From Arthrobacter sp. Leaf141 (GTDB lineage: Bacteria > Actinomycetota > Actinomycetes > Actinomycetales > Micrococcaceae), in contig NZ_LMOL01000006.1 of the NCBI RefSeq assembly GCF_001424565.1, positions 352 to 43,236 of the forward strand: 42,885 bases of DNA. Direction: 5' to 3'. The position numbers were made by a program, and so were the translations under genes. Below the pieces are notes generated by a model. That model was not told the origin of the DNA and made no database searches. It saw only the letters and a program-made list of their open reading frames with translations. The first letter of the stretch is position 1. Each line of letters opens with the position of its first letter. Below are positions 31,815 through 40,824 of the stretch, in pieces.

Positions 31815-33028
31815 TGACGTCCCTTATCCTTCCCTCCAACGACGGCGGCACCCGGGAATACCGGCTGCGGGGCAACACCAGCTGGGCCCGGCCCACGGCC
31901 CCCCTGACAGCCCGCCGCGCTTACGCCGCGGCACACGTCATCCCCGAAGTTTCCGCTGACAACACACCCGGCGCCCCGGCCCGGCTGGACTGGGACGCCA
32001 CCCTGGCCTACCGGCACGAGCTCTGGTCCTACGGCCTGGGCGTCGCCGATGCCATGGACACTGCCCAGCGGGGCATGGGCCTGGACTGGGCCGCTACCCA
32101 GCAGCTCATCAAGCGCACCGGCGTCGAAGCCGCCTCGGTCGTGGCCGGCAACAACGCCGCGACTGCAGGGAAGTCCGTTCGCGACCTCGTCTCCTGCGGT
32201 GCGGGTACGGACCAGCTGGACGTGGCCACCCTGCCCACCGGCGAGGCCGGCCTGAAAGCAGTCCTCGAGGCGTACCGCGAGCAGATCGCCGTTGTCTCGG
32301 AGGCCGGACCCAAGATCATCCTGATGGCCTCGCGGGCCCTGGCCCAGGTGGCCACAGGTCCCGAGGACTACTTGAAGGTCTACAGCACCCTGCTGCAGGA
32401 AGTTGACCAGCCCGTCATCCTGCACTGGCTGGGCACCATGTTTGATCCCGCGCTGGCCGGGTATTGGGGTTCGGATGACGTGGCAGCTGCCACCGAAACC
32501 TTCCTGGGACTCATCAAGGACAACGCCGCCAAGGTGGACGGCGTTAAGGTCTCCCTCCTCGACGCCAGCCACGAGGTGGCCCTGCGGGCCGCCCTGCCTG
32601 AAGGCGTCCGGCTCTACACCGGCGATGACTTCAACTATCCGGAACTGATCGACGGCGACGGAACCCACCATTCGGACGCCTTGCTGGGCATCTTCGCGGC
32701 CATCTACCCGGCCGCCTCGGTTGCGCTGCAGCACTACGAAGCGGGCAACCCCGCCAAGGCGCGGGAAATCCTGGACTCCACCCGTGAGCTGGGCAAGCAC
32801 ATCTTCAGCGCCCCCACGTTCTACTACAAGACCGGGATCGCGTTTATGTCCTGGCTCAACGGCAAGCAGCCTGGCTTCCAGATGGTGGGCGGCCTGCACT
32901 CGGGCCGCTCGGTAGCGCACCTGTCACGGACGTTTGAACTGGCCGACCAGGCCGGACTCCTGAAGGATCCGGCCCTGGCCGCCTTCCGGATGTCCGACTA
33001 CCTGCGGATCAACGGGGTGGGGGTATGA
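31814..33028 (+). CDS. DUF993 family protein, probable DHDPS/NAL-like TIM-barrel aldolase
   Basis: A 404-residue protein. I recognise DUF993, a family without known function. In a TIM-barrel layout, PKIILMASRALA (166-177) and QPVILHWLG (199-207) look like successive strands. VDGVKVSLLD at 241-250 resembles the strand that carries the Schiff-base lysine of dihydrodipicolinate synthase/N-acetylneuraminate lyase (G-x-K-x-[AS]-x-x-D), making K245 the candidate nucleophile. YTGDDFNYPELIDGDG (268-283) then matches the SGDD strand that follows in that superfamily. The first ~60 residues are an extra region of unknown role. It lies between a sugar oxidoreductase and an isomerase-like barrel with coupled overlaps, so aldol cleavage of an oxidised sugar is my inference. 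Confidence 0.75.
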   Translation: MTSLILPSNDGGTREYRLRGNTSWARPTAPLTARRAYAAAHVIPEVSADNTPGAPARLDWDATLAYRHELWSYGLGVADAMDTAQRGMGLDWAATQQLIKRTGVEAASVVAGNNAATAGKSVRDLVSCGAGTDQLDVATLPTGEAGLKAVLEAYREQIAVVSEAGPKIILMASRALAQVATGPEDYLKVYSTLLQEVDQPVILHWLGTMFDPALAGYWGSDDVAAATETFLGLIKDNAAKVDGVKVSLLDASHEVALRAALPEGVRLYTGDDFNYPELIDGDGTHHSDALLGIFAAIYPAASVALQHYEAGNPAKAREILDSTRELGKHIFSAPTFYYKTGIAFMSWLNGKQPGFQMVGGLHSGRSVAHLSRTFELADQAGLLKDPALAAFRMSDYLRINGVGV

Positions 33029-33864
33029 GCGACTTCTCCCGCCTCGCCATCAACAGTGCCACCACCAAGAAGTGGACGCTGGCACAGGTAGTTGAAGGCT
33101 GCGTCAACGCCGGCATCCCCTCGATCGGCCCTTGGCGGGACCGGGTGGAGGAGGCCGGCCTGGACAAGGCCGCGCGCCTGATCAAGGACGCGGGCCTGCG
33201 GGTCTCCTCCCTGTGCCGCGGCGGTTTCCTGACAGCGCCCGACGCCGAGGGGCAGGCAGCTGCCCTCGCCGACAACCGCGCCGCCATCCTTGAAGCAGTG
33301 GCCCTGGACACCAGGGAGCTGTTCCTGGTGGTGGGTGGCCTGGGTCCGGGAGAGAAGGACGTTGTGGCCGCCCGCGGGCGCGTCGCCGACCGCCTCGCAG
33401 ACCTGGTGCCCTTCGCCGCCGAAAACGGCGTCCGGCTGGTCCTTGAACCGCTGCACCCGATGTACGCCGCGGACCGTGCCCTGATTTCCACCCTGGGCCA
33501 GGCCCTGGACCTCGCAGCGCCCTTTGCCGCCGCCGAGGTGGGGGTCGCCGTCGACACCTTCCATGTCTGGTGGGATCCGGAACTGAAGGCCCAGATTGCG
33601 CGCGCCGGCCGGGAAAACCGGATCGCCTCCTACCAGGTGTGCGACTTCAACATGCCCATCGCCGCAGACCCGCTGCTCTCGCGTGGATACATGGGCGACG
33701 GTGTGGTGGACTTCGCCACGATCGGCACCTGGGTGCGCGACGCCGGCTACACCGGCGACATCGAGGTGGAAATCTTCAACCAGGAGATCTGGGACACCGA
33801 CGGCAACACCGTCCTGTCCACGGTCAAGGAGCGCTACGCGGAGCTGGTCCTCCCGTACGCCTGA
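33025..33864 (+). CDS. Sugar phosphate isomerase/epimerase (xylose isomerase-like TIM barrel)
   Basis: A 279-residue protein of the AP-endonuclease-2 fold. The metal ligands typical of the family appear in order: E141 in LVLEPLHPMYAADR, D177/H180 in VDTFHVWWD, D207 in YQVCDFNMP and E249 in IEVEIFNQE. RGYMGDGVVDF (220-230) is a widespread signature in sugar-acid and inositol catabolic isomerases. The ATG overlaps the DUF993 stop (ATGA). Reactions in the family include epimerisation, isomerisation and dehydration of keto sugars. As the third gene it may act directly before the proposed aldolase, or on the product of the oxidoreductase. Confidence 0.9.
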   Translation: MSDFSRLAINSATTKKWTLAQVVEGCVNAGIPSIGPWRDRVEEAGLDKAARLIKDAGLRVSSLCRGGFLTAPDAEGQAAALADNRAAILEAVALDTRELFLVVGGLGPGEKDVVAARGRVADRLADLVPFAAENGVRLVLEPLHPMYAADRALISTLGQALDLAAPFAAAEVGVAVDTFHVWWDPELKAQIARAGRENRIASYQVCDFNMPIAADPLLSRGYMGDGVVDFATIGTWVRDAGYTGDIEVEIFNQEIWDTDGNTVLSTVKERYAELVLPYA

Positions 33865-34009
33865 CCTGGTGCAAGGATCGCGGGCCCGCGTTGCGTCACG
33901 GCGCGGGTCCGCGTTACCAACCGGAAACAGCCGACGGGGCGGCGGCGGGTTACTATTTTCCTGCCCCGCCGGCTGGCGGCCGGGGCCTTTTATGGGGGAG
34001 TCCACGTAC

Positions 34010-34306
34010 GTGCGCCTGAAAAACCTGATTATTGCGTCCCTGGCGGGTACCGTCATCGTCCTGGGCTCAACGGCCGTTCCGGCCTCGGCCGCCGCGCCGA
34101 AGTCGTACAAAAACTGTACGGAGCTGAATAAGGTTTATCCGCACGGTGTGGGCCGCTCCGGCGCCCGGGACAAGACCAGCGGCAAGCCGGTCACCACGTT
34201 CCGCGTCAACAGCACCGTTTACAGCTACAACGACGGCGCGGCGCGGTACAAGGGCGAATACGACCTTGACCGCGACAACGACGGCATCGCCTGCGAGAAG
34301 CGCTAA
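34010..34306 (+). CDS. Secreted Excalibur calcium-binding domain protein
   Basis: A 98-residue exported protein. GTG at 34010 is favoured because GGGGGAG (33994-34000) lies nine bases upstream; ATG at 33992 is an alternative. The signal peptide runs from VRLKNLIIA through a hydrophobic core to a likely cut after ASA, near residue 25. The mature part is one Excalibur domain: YKNCTELNKVYPHGVGRSGA with the first cysteine, and DLDRDNDGIACEK with the acidic calcium loop and second cysteine. Such domains occur on cell-envelope proteins and nucleases; here there is no second domain. It lies alone between the DUF993 operon and a convergent gene. Confidence 0.86.
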   Translation: MRLKNLIIASLAGTVIVLGSTAVPASAAAPKSYKNCTELNKVYPHGVGRSGARDKTSGKPVTTFRVNSTVYSYNDGAARYKGEYDLDRDNDGIACEKR

Positions 34307-34321
34307 GGCAAGGCGCTGGCT

Positions 34322-34355
34322 TCCGGCCCGTTCCGCTTCGGCGGGGCGGGCCGGA
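34322..34355. terminator. Hairpin with UUCG tetraloop between convergent genes
   Basis: TCCGGCCCGTTCCGC (34322-34336) and GCGGGGCGGGCCGGA (34341-34355) pair over 15 bp, with two G-T wobbles, around a TTCG loop. This exceptionally stable loop, without a T-run, suits a bidirectional terminator between the Excalibur gene and the DinB-like gene. Confidence 0.7.
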
Positions 34356-34363
34356 CTGCGTTG

Positions 34364-34885
34364 TCAGGATGGGGGGTTGGTGTCCGCAGCGAGGATCTGT
34401 TCGCGCAGGATGTCCGCGTGGCCGCAGTGCCGGGCCAGTTCGCGGATCATGTGCAGGTACACCCAGCGGAGGGGGAGTGGTCCGCGGCGGTTGCCGGGCA
34501 GCAGGTCCGTGAGGTCCAGGGCTGCGGTGGCCTCGGCGGACGCGGCGCAGGCTTGCCGGTGCAGTTCCCGGACGGAGGCGATGGAGTCCTCCGGGGCAAG
34601 GATGAACGATTCGTCAGGCGAGTCCGGGATGCCGATCTCCATTCTGGGGCGCGCCGTGATGGCCTCATCGAACCAGACCCGCTCAACAAACGTCACGTGC
34701 TTGACCAGCCCCAGCAGTGTGGTCCGGGAGGCGACCAGCCGGCGCCGGGCCTGTTCTTCCGTCAGCCCGTCGAGGCACGCGTTGAGGGCCAGCCGGTGCT
34801 CATTGAGGAAAGCCTCGAATTGGAGGCGTTCCGGGGAATTGATGCTGGTCTCAGGGGTGGCAGGCTGCTGATCGCGGGCGGGCAT
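34364..34885 (-). CDS. DinB-superfamily protein (DUF664-like)
   Basis: A 173-residue four-helix protein. The ATG at 34885 gives MPARDQQPATPETSINSPER; an upstream start to 34918 would add unlikely residues. LLGLVKHVTFVERVWF carries the first histidine of the metal triad, and YLHMIRELARHCGHADILRE the other two. This H...H-x-x-x-H layout is the DinB/YfiT pattern. Actinobacterial members often act with mycothiol (maleylpyruvate isomerase-like) or as thiol-dependent transferases. The substrate is unknown and the gene has no operon partner. Confidence 0.84.
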   Translation of the reverse strand: MPARDQQPATPETSINSPERLQFEAFLNEHRLALNACLDGLTEEQARRRLVASRTTLLGLVKHVTFVERVWFDEAITARPRMEIGIPDSPDESFILAPEDSIASVRELHRQACAASAEATAALDLTDLLPGNRRGPLPLRWVYLHMIRELARHCGHADILREQILAADTNPPS

Positions 34886-34947
34886 GATCCGAAGTATGCC
34901 AGACCGGGCCGCGGGCATTGCCGCCGTTGTCCCGATCCGACGACAGC

Positions 34948-36375
34948 CTACGCGGGGAAGTGCAGGGCCGCGTAGCTGCGGTAGCGGGCCAGGACCTCAG
35001 GGGCAGGGCTGGCGGGCTGCGGCTCCTCGGCGTCGAGTTCCCAGGTGGGGAACTGTCCGGTGAGGACGGCGGCGGCCTGCCGGGCGGCGCCGTCGGCAAC
35101 GTATTCGCCGGGACGGGGCACCAGGGTGGGCAATCCGATCAGGGCGGATGCGGCCTCCCGGACGGCTGTGGATTGCGCCCCGCCGCCCACCAGGATGATC
35201 CGGGCAGCCTGCACGCCCTGGGCTTGAAGTGCTGCGAGGCCATCGGCCAGGGACGCCACCACGCCTTCGACGGCGGCGCGCGCCAGGTTGGCCGGTGAGT
35301 AGTTGGCGCGGGTGATGCCGTGGAGGGAGCCGGTGGCGTCCGGCAGGTTGGGGGTGCGCTCGCCATCGAAGTAGGGAACCAGGGTCAGCCCGCCGGCGCC
35401 GGAGCCGGCCGACAGGGCAAGGCCGTTGAGTTCCCCGAGGCTGACGTCCAGCAGCGCGGCGGTGGCGTCGAAGATGCGGGTGGCGTTGAGGGTGCAGGCC
35501 AGGGGCAGGTAGTTCCCGGTGGCGTCGGCAAAGCCGGCCACCAGGCCGGTGGCGTCGGCAGCCGGCGTGGCGGAGACGGCGAAGACGGTTCCGGACGTGC
35601 CCAGGGAGAGCACCACGTCGCCCACAGTGGCGCCAACACCCAGCGCGGCCGCGGCGTTGTCTCCAGCGCCCGGGCCGATCAGGGCACCGGCCGGAGTTGT
35701 TGCTGCGGCCTCGAGCGGGCCCACAACCTTGGGCAGGATCGGGACGTGGCCCAGGGACGCTCTAATGACGTCGGGCAGGTATGAGTCAGTGGCAGTGGAG
35801 TAGTAGCCGGTCCCGGACGCATCGGACCGGTCGGTGGTGAGTGCTCCCAGGTTGGCTTCGCCGTGCTCCACGGGGCCGTGGCCGGCAAGCCGCCAGCTCA
35901 GCCAGTCGTGCGGCAGGCACACGGCGGCCACTTTTGCGGCGTTCTCCGGTTCGTTGGCCGCCAGCCAGTGGAGCTTGGTCAGCGTCAGGGAGGCGACCGG
36001 GACGGTGCCCGTTGCCCCGGCCCAGTAGCTGGCACCCGAGGCGGGATCGCCGTCGCCCGCGTTTTTGATGAGTTCCGCGGCGGCAGGGGCACTGCGGGTG
36101 TCATTCCAGAGCAGGGCCGGGCGGATGACGTTCCCGCCCCTGTCCAGGACCACCATGCCGTGTTGCTGGCCGCCCACCGAAAGCGCCGCCACATCGTCGA
36201 GCCCGCCGGCCTGGCCGATGGCTTCCTGAAGTGCGTCCCACCAGCGGTCCGGATGCACCTCGGAGCCGTCAGGATGGGTGGCCCGGCCCTGGCGGACCAG
36301 CGCGCCGGTGCCCGCGTCGCGGATCACTACCTTGCAGGACTGGGTGGAACTGTCGATGCCGGCAACGAGGGCCAT
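34948..36375 (-). CDS. xylB: Xylulokinase
   Basis: A 475-residue FGGY-family kinase that phosphorylates D-xylulose to D-xylulose 5-phosphate. The ATG at 36375 has AAGGA five bases upstream; the open frame extends far into the xylA region but that part is an artefact. [16 protein letters not shown] (6-21) is the first phosphate-binding motif, VGGQQHGMV near 80 is substrate-binding, LLWNDTRS follows, and [13 protein letters not shown] near 235-247 holds the catalytic aspartate. [13 protein letters not shown] and ILVGGGAQS are the later nucleotide motifs. It follows xylA after a 103-base gap with a strong hairpin. Confidence 0.93.
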   Translation of the reverse strand: MALVAGIDSSTQSCKVVIRDAGTGALVRQGRATHPDGSEVHPDRWWDALQEAIGQAGGLDDVAALSVGGQQHGMVVLDRGGNVIRPALLWNDTRSAPAAAELIKNAGDGDPASGASYWAGATGTVPVASLTLTKLHWLAANEPENAAKVAAVCLPHDWLSWRLAGHGPVEHGEANLGALTTDRSDASGTGYYSTATDSYLPDVIRASLGHVPILPKVVGPLEAAATTPAGALIGPGAGDNAAAALGVGATVGDVVLSLGTSGTVFAVSATPAADATGLVAGFADATGNYLPLACTLNATRIFDATAALLDVSLGELNGLALSAGSGAGGLTLVPYFDGERTPNLPDATGSLHGITRANYSPANLARAAVEGVVASLADGLAALQAQGVQAARIILVGGGAQSTAVREAASALIGLPTLVPRPGEYVADGAARQAAAVLTGQFPTWELDAEEPQPASPAPEVLARYRSYAALHFPA

Positions 36376-36394
36376 GGGATTCCTTAGGTGCGTA

Positions 36395-36440
36395 CGCCGC
36401 CGTCTGGCTTTCCATGTTGTTGGAAAGCCCGACGGCGGCG
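36395..36440 (-). terminator. Strong intercistronic hairpin between xylA and xylB
   Basis: Arms 36395-36414 and 36421-36440 pair over 20 positions with one mismatch around a six-base TGTTGT loop. On the minus strand (transcribed direction) no T-run follows. It may stabilise the xylA mRNA end, attenuate read-through into xylB, or both. Confidence 0.65.
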
Positions 36441-36478
36441 CATTGTTGGGTGCCAGGTGGCGCGGAGTGCGCGGCGGG

Positions 36479-37666
36479 TCAGCGGGCGTTGAGCAGGTGC
36501 TCGATGGCCAGCTGGTTGAGGCGGACAAACGCGAACGAGCGCTCGGCGGCCTGGTCGGCGTCGAAGGACTCGAATGCCGTGGTGTCTGCCAGCAGGTCCG
36601 CCGTGGTTTCGCCGACGGCGAGGGTGGACTCGCCGAGTTCAAAGACACCGGACGTCGCCAGGGCTTCCTGGACCTGCGGGTCCGCGCGGAACGCCAGGGC
36701 GCGTTCCTTGAGCAGCAGGTAGGTGGCCATGTTTGCCTTTGCGGACTCCCAGACACCGTCGTAGCCGTCGGTGCGGGAGGGTTTGTAGTCGAAGTGGCGG
36801 GGGCCGTCGTATGTGGCGCCGCCGTTGGGAAAGCCGTTCTCCAGCAGGTCAACGGTGAAGAAGGCGCTGGTCAGGTCGCCGTGGCCAAACACCAGGTCCT
36901 GGTCGTACTTGATGCCGCGCTGGCCGTTGAGGTCGATGTGGAAGAGCTTGCCCGCCCACAGCGCCTGCGCGATGCCGTGCGTGAAGTTCAGGCCGGCCAT
37001 CTGTTCGTGGCCGGTCTCCGGGTTCAGGCCCACAATGTCGCCGTGCTCCAGCTGGGCGATGAACGCCAGGCCGTGGCCCACGGTGGGCAGGAAGATGTCG
37101 CCGCGTGGTTCGTTGGGCTTCGGTTCCAGGGCGATGCGGAGGTTGTAGCCCTTGTCCTTGATGTAGGCGGCGGCCGTGTCCACGCCTTCCTTCATTCGGT
37201 CCAGGGCTGCTGAGAGGTCCTTGGAACCGTCGTATTCGCTGCCCTCGCGGCCGCCCCACATCACGAAGGTCTCGGCGCCGAACTCTGCTGCGGAGTCGAT
37301 GTTGCGCAGTACCTTGCTGAGCGCGAACCGGCGGATGGAGCGGTCGTTGGAGGTGAAACCGCCGTCCTTGAAGACGGGGTGGCTGAACAGGTTGGTAGTG
37401 ACCATGGGCACCTTCAGGCCCGTCTCGGCCAGGGCTGCCTTGAAGTTCTTGAGGATCAGGTCCTTCTCCGATGCTGTGGCGTCGAAGGGAACCAGGTCGT
37501 TGTCGTGGAACGTGATGCCGTAGGCGCCCAGGTCGCTGAGGCGGTGCACCGCCTCCACGGGGTCCAGTGCATCGCGGGTGGCCACACCGAAGGGATCGGC
37601 GCCGGTCCAGCCGACGGTCCAGAGGCCGAAAGTGAACTTGTCATCGGGAGTGGGGGAGAGAGCCAT
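36479..37666 (-). CDS. xylA: Xylose isomerase
   Basis: A 395-residue enzyme, the length of the actinobacterial (class I) xylose isomerases. It converts D-xylose to D-xylulose and uses two divalent metals. [15 protein letters not shown] (13-27) is the N-terminal signature, GITFHDNDL carries the catalytic His-Asp pair, [18 protein letters not shown] near 134-151 is the strand 4 motif, and [14 protein letters not shown] holds the metal glutamate and lysine. [14 protein letters not shown] near 255 supplies further ligands. It is the first gene of xylA-xylB and is divergent from the ROK regulator across an operator. Confidence 0.97.
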   Translation of the reverse strand: MALSPTPDDKFTFGLWTVGWTGADPFGVATRDALDPVEAVHRLSDLGAYGITFHDNDLVPFDATASEKDLILKNFKAALAETGLKVPMVTTNLFSHPVFKDGGFTSNDRSIRRFALSKVLRNIDSAAEFGAETFVMWGGREGSEYDGSKDLSAALDRMKEGVDTAAAYIKDKGYNLRIALEPKPNEPRGDIFLPTVGHGLAFIAQLEHGDIVGLNPETGHEQMAGLNFTHGIAQALWAGKLFHIDLNGQRGIKYDQDLVFGHGDLTSAFFTVDLLENGFPNGGATYDGPRHFDYKPSRTDGYDGVWESAKANMATYLLLKERALAFRADPQVQEALATSGVFELGESTLAVGETTADLLADTTAFESFDADQAAERSFAFVRLNQLAIEHLLNAR

Positions 37667-37703
37667 GATGCATCCTTGCAGTCGGGCCGCGGTGCGCGAC
37701 GAT

Positions 37704-37748
37704 TAGTTCATTGCCTGAACTATATGAGCCGACGTAGGGTTGGGTCAA
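37704..37748 (-). promoter_or_regulatory. xylA promoter and xyl operator
   Basis: On the minus strand TTGACC (37743-37748), an 18-base spacer and TATAGT (37719-37724) form a near-consensus promoter for xylA. TAGTTCA (37704-37710) and TGAACTA (37716-37722) form a 7-bp inverted repeat with a five-base spacer, which overlaps the -10 box and start site. This is the expected place for the ROK repressor (XylR) to bind; it also lies in the divergent promoter of the regulator. Confidence 0.7.
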
Positions 37749-37796
37749 CAGTTCCGGCAGATTGCCGGCCAGGAATTTTTCCGAGAGGGGGACCCG

Positions 37797-39017
37797 ATGG
37801 CGATGCCTGCGCAGGCCGCCGCCCTTGCCGTGCCAGGCAACATGGGCGACGTCCGCAGGAGCAACCTGGCCCTGGTGATGGGCAGGATTGCCCGGCAGCC
37901 TGCCGGCGTCCACCTCACCCGCGCCCACGTGGCCGCTACCACCGGGTTGACCAAGGCGTCGGTTTCCAGTCTCGTGGTTGCGCTCCTGGACGCCGGCCTG
38001 GTCCGCGAAACCGGACTGAACCCGCAGGGCGAACGCGGCCGGCCCGGCGTCGGACTTGAACTTAATCCCGCCCGGGCCGTCATGGGGATGGAAATCAACG
38101 TGGACTACATCGCGGCCGGGGTGACGGACCTGTCCGGAACCTTGCTGCTGCGCGAGGTAAGGGAGCGGGATAACAGGGACAGCGAGCCGGGTCCCGTGGT
38201 GGCTGCCCTGGCCGCGCTCGCGGCAAGCCTCCGTGTTGAAGCAACCGGGCGGGGCATCCAGATCGTGGGCGGCGGGCTGGCGGTGCCTGGGCTTGTGGAT
38301 CCGGCACGGTCCATGGTGCTGGCCGCCCCCAACCTGGGCTGGGAAGGCGTGCCGCTGGACCTTGCTGCGCTGCTGCCGGGGTCGCCGCTGGGCGTGGCGC
38401 TGTTCAACGAAGCCAATGCCGCTGCCCTGGCGGAGATTGCGCGCCGACCTGCCGGCGATGCTGACTTCCTGTTTGTTTCGGGCGAGGTGGGCGTGGGTGG
38501 CGGACTGGTGATCGGCGCCGAGTTGTTCACCGGGCCGGCGGGCCATGCCGGCGAGGTGGGCCACGTGGTGGTGGACCCCGGCGGCACCCGGTGCTCCTGC
38601 GGGGGAACCGGCTGCCTGGAGACGGTGGCGGGCCAGGACGCCATCTTTGCTGCGGCCGGAATGGCTGGCCTGCCGGTAACACGGTCAGCCGCGCTCGCAG
38701 CCCTGTTGTCAGCTCTTGACTCGGGCGACCCTGGCGCCCGGGCCGCCGTGGACCGGGCAGGCCGGGCCCTCGGTGTGGCGCTCGCATCCACCGCGCGGGT
38801 GGTGAACGTTGGTTCCGTGGTGCTGGGTGGGCATTTCGCGGTCCTCGACCAGTGGCTGCGCGCACCGCTCCTGGCCAGCCTGGAAAAGTACGCGCCGGGC
38901 AAGTTCACCCCCGGCCAGCTCACCGTTACCGCCGTGGGGGATCCGGGCGCGCTGCTCGGCGCGGCCGGGAGCGTGGTGCGCTCGCTGGTTGAGGCTCCGC
39001 ATCTGCTGCAGGCCTAG
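37797..39017 (+). CDS. xylR: ROK-family regulator, XylR-type repressor
   Basis: A 406-residue protein. The ATG at 37797 follows GAGAGGGGG; an extension to 37740 is not needed. A winged helix (15-75: MGDVRRSNLALVMGRIARQP, then TRAHVAATTGLTKASVSSLV) precedes the ROK kinase-like core. The core shows GGGLAVPGLVDP, NEANAAALAEIA, a glycine-rich VGVGGGLVIGAELFTG and the zinc motif GGTRCSCGGTGCLET (about 260-275), with three cysteines. This layout is that of XylR/NagC-type regulators. It is divergent from xylA, and D-xylose or a derivative is the likely inducer. Confidence 0.93.
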   Translation: MAMPAQAAALAVPGNMGDVRRSNLALVMGRIARQPAGVHLTRAHVAATTGLTKASVSSLVVALLDAGLVRETGLNPQGERGRPGVGLELNPARAVMGMEINVDYIAAGVTDLSGTLLLREVRERDNRDSEPGPVVAALAALAASLRVEATGRGIQIVGGGLAVPGLVDPARSMVLAAPNLGWEGVPLDLAALLPGSPLGVALFNEANAAALAEIARRPAGDADFLFVSGEVGVGGGLVIGAELFTGPAGHAGEVGHVVVDPGGTRCSCGGTGCLETVAGQDAIFAAAGMAGLPVTRSAALAALLSALDSGDPGARAAVDRAGRALGVALASTARVVNVGSVVLGGHFAVLDQWLRAPLLASLEKYAPGKFTPGQLTVTAVGDPGALLGAAGSVVRSLVEAPHLLQA

Positions 39018-39099
39018 CAGGGGTTGGATCGCGCAACAATCCGGGCACAAACCTGCAGCGTGGCCTCTTTTTCCTGTGAAGGCGACACATACTTGCCCG

Positions 39100-39588
39100 A
39101 TGGGGTGCATATTGCAGCGGTGCTTGCCCAGCCGCAACAAATCAGTGGTTCTGGCGGCCATCGGCGTGGTCCTGATGGGTGGATCCGCCGGTTGCAGCAA
39201 CACCTGGGGCAAGCCGCCCCCATGCATGCCGCCTGAGTATACGGTGACACCTTCCATGGCCTCGGCGGGGGAGACCGTCGTTGTGGCGGCCCTGGACGCC
39301 GGCTGCGATCCGCGCTATGGCGATAATGCCCGCGTGGCTGTCAGTGTCACCGACGCGGCCGGCGTTGAGGTCCTGAAGGACACGGCACCCATGGCGGATG
39401 CGGGCAGTTTTACCTATCGTTTTGAGGTTCCTGCCGGAGTCGCGGCTGGTGAGGCGCTTGTGTCCGCTTATCCGCATAATGTGGATTGGTGCGACGACAC
39501 CGGGGTAAACAACCGTGCGGCAGCCGGTGTCCCGACCCTCGGACGTGTGTCCTGCGCCGAGCGCTTGGTGCCGTTTACCGTTCGGTAG
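39100..39588 (+). CDS. Putative secreted lipoprotein
   Basis: A 162-residue protein. Basic residues are followed by a hydrophobic stretch ([14 protein letters not shown]) and the lipobox-like SAGC, so the mature protein would begin at the cysteine near 32 and be lipid-anchored outside. Serine at -3 is not the usual lipobox leucine, so lipidation is uncertain. The mature part contains several further cysteines and a beta-rich core with [14 protein letters not shown] and [14 protein letters not shown], resembling Ig-like folds. I do not recognise a family. The open frame extends far upstream, and the ATG at 39100 or the TTG at 39124 are both possible starts. It is 97 bp upstream of the TM2 gene. 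Confidence 0.6.
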   Translation: MGCILQRCLPSRNKSVVLAAIGVVLMGGSAGCSNTWGKPPPCMPPEYTVTPSMASAGETVVVAALDAGCDPRYGDNARVAVSVTDAAGVEVLKDTAPMADAGSFTYRFEVPAGVAAGEALVSAYPHNVDWCDDTGVNNRAAAGVPTLGRVSCAERLVPFTVR

Positions 39589-39685
39589 GCAGAGCGAATC
39601 GCGCTCGTGGCGTTATTATCCAGTCAGTGTGGTTTTCCACGCCGGGTTTATTGGGGGTAGGCGGCGGCGCCGGAGGGGACTGTCT

Positions 39686-40702
39686 TTGAGCCAGTTACAC
39701 CAACAGGGGTATGGGGCTTTGGGCCCGCATCCCGTGCAAGTCCACGAGCGGGACGGCGGCAGGAAGTCCTTCGTCGCTACCTGGCTTTTTGCCCTGTTCC
39801 TGGGCGGCTTTGGCGTTGACCGTTTTTATCTCGGCAGAACCGGAACTGGCATTGCGAAGTTGCTGACGTTGGGCGGACTGGGAATCTGGACGCTGGTGGA
39901 CATCGTGCTGGTGCTGGCCAACAAACAAACCGACGCCACCGGTAAAACTCTGATGGGCTATCAGAACAACAAGGTGCTGGCGTTCATTTTGACGGGTGTT
40001 CTCTGCGCCCTGAACGCTGTGGCCCTGGCGGCTGTCACAGTTGCTGTGGCGCTGGGCGGCCTCAATCTTGCCGGATCCCACCCAACAGGGGTCAAAGATA
40101 CCGAAACTGCGCCCAGGGGAAGCCTTGCAGTGCCCACCCAGGGCCCGCTGGGACGCTTCACTGCGGTGGCCACCCAGACAGTCACCGGAACCGGCGATGA
40201 CAGCGTCCAGACGCTGGACCTGGATGGTTTACCGGCTCTGGTGTCGTTCCAATGCAATGACTGCACGGGCGCCACCGTTGTAAGAACCAACGGCCTGGAC
40301 GGAGTGCTGGTGGATACGCAGGGTCCGTATTTTGGCGAGCACCTGGTGGATATATTCGCAGGCTCAACAACCGATGAGTTCGAGGTCACCGCCACGGGTT
40401 CGTGGGCCCTGACGGTAAGGGATTTGTCGGAAGTTTCCGCCGTTGACGGGCCCGTCGAAGGCCACGGCGACACCGTCCTGTATTTCGGGACAGAGTCCAA
40501 CGAGGCCACAGTCACCCACCACGGCGATGGCCGCTTCCTGGTCGAAGGCTTTGGAGCTGATGATATGTCCGAACTTCCGGTGGACACCGAAGGCAGGTTC
40601 TCCGAAACGGTCAGGCTGACCACTCCTGGTTACGTCCGCATCATCTCGGACGGCGACTGGTCCGTAGCCCCCGGCTCGGCGGCGGCGGACAGCCTCGCGT
40701 AA
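39686..40702 (+). CDS. TM2-domain membrane protein with extracellular C-terminal region
   Basis: A 338-residue protein. The TTG at 39686 is chosen because GGAGGGG (39672-39678) lies seven bases upstream and no closer start exists; the open frame upstream is not coding. The TM2 domain spans about 26-80: [20 protein letters not shown], then [12 protein letters not shown] and [16 protein letters not shown], two helices joined by a short loop with the DRFYLG motif. A third helix follows (98-120). The remaining ~215 residues are a beta-rich, Thr/Val/Asp-rich outer region with a CNDC pair; I do not recognise it. The TM2 domain's function is unknown. The gene ends 122 bases before the tRNA-Thr remnant. 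Confidence 0.8.
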   Translation: MSQLHQQGYGALGPHPVQVHERDGGRKSFVATWLFALFLGGFGVDRFYLGRTGTGIAKLLTLGGLGIWTLVDIVLVLANKQTDATGKTLMGYQNNKVLAFILTGVLCALNAVALAAVTVAVALGGLNLAGSHPTGVKDTETAPRGSLAVPTQGPLGRFTAVATQTVTGTGDDSVQTLDLDGLPALVSFQCNDCTGATVVRTNGLDGVLVDTQGPYFGEHLVDIFAGSTTDEFEVTATGSWALTVRDLSEVSAVDGPVEGHGDTVLYFGTESNEATVTHHGDGRFLVEGFGADDMSELPVDTEGRFSETVRLTTPGYVRIISDGDWSVAPGSAAADSLA

Positions 40703-40777
40703 GCCGGCGAGCAGGTCCTCGACACCAAGTGCTCGAACAGAAGCGCAGTGCGCCATTCGCAGCAACCGCCCCGGGTT

Positions 40778-40820
40778 CGAAGCGGCCCGGACCTGCGCTT
40801 GTGCAGGCCCGGCCGCTTCG
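40778..40820. terminator. Hairpin beside the tRNA-Thr remnant
   Basis: CGAAGCGGCC (from 40778) and GGCCGCTTCG (to 40820) pair through a stem of about 18 bp with one bulge, around GCTTGT. It lies just downstream of the 3' end of the minus-strand tRNA sequence, so it is probably the original tRNA-Thr terminator; it also follows the TM2 gene. Confidence 0.6.
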
Positions 40821-40824
40821 TGTG

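Noticed and set aside
30606..32920. Two long minus-strand frames (367 and 484 codons) over the Gfo/Idh and DUF993 genes
   Set aside because: Both oppose well-supported, translationally coupled genes and have no family features.
36376..36852. N-terminal extension of the xylB frame into xylA
   Set aside because: The extension is Thr/Pro/Arg-rich and out of frame with xylA; xylB has a proper ATG with ribosome binding site at 36375.
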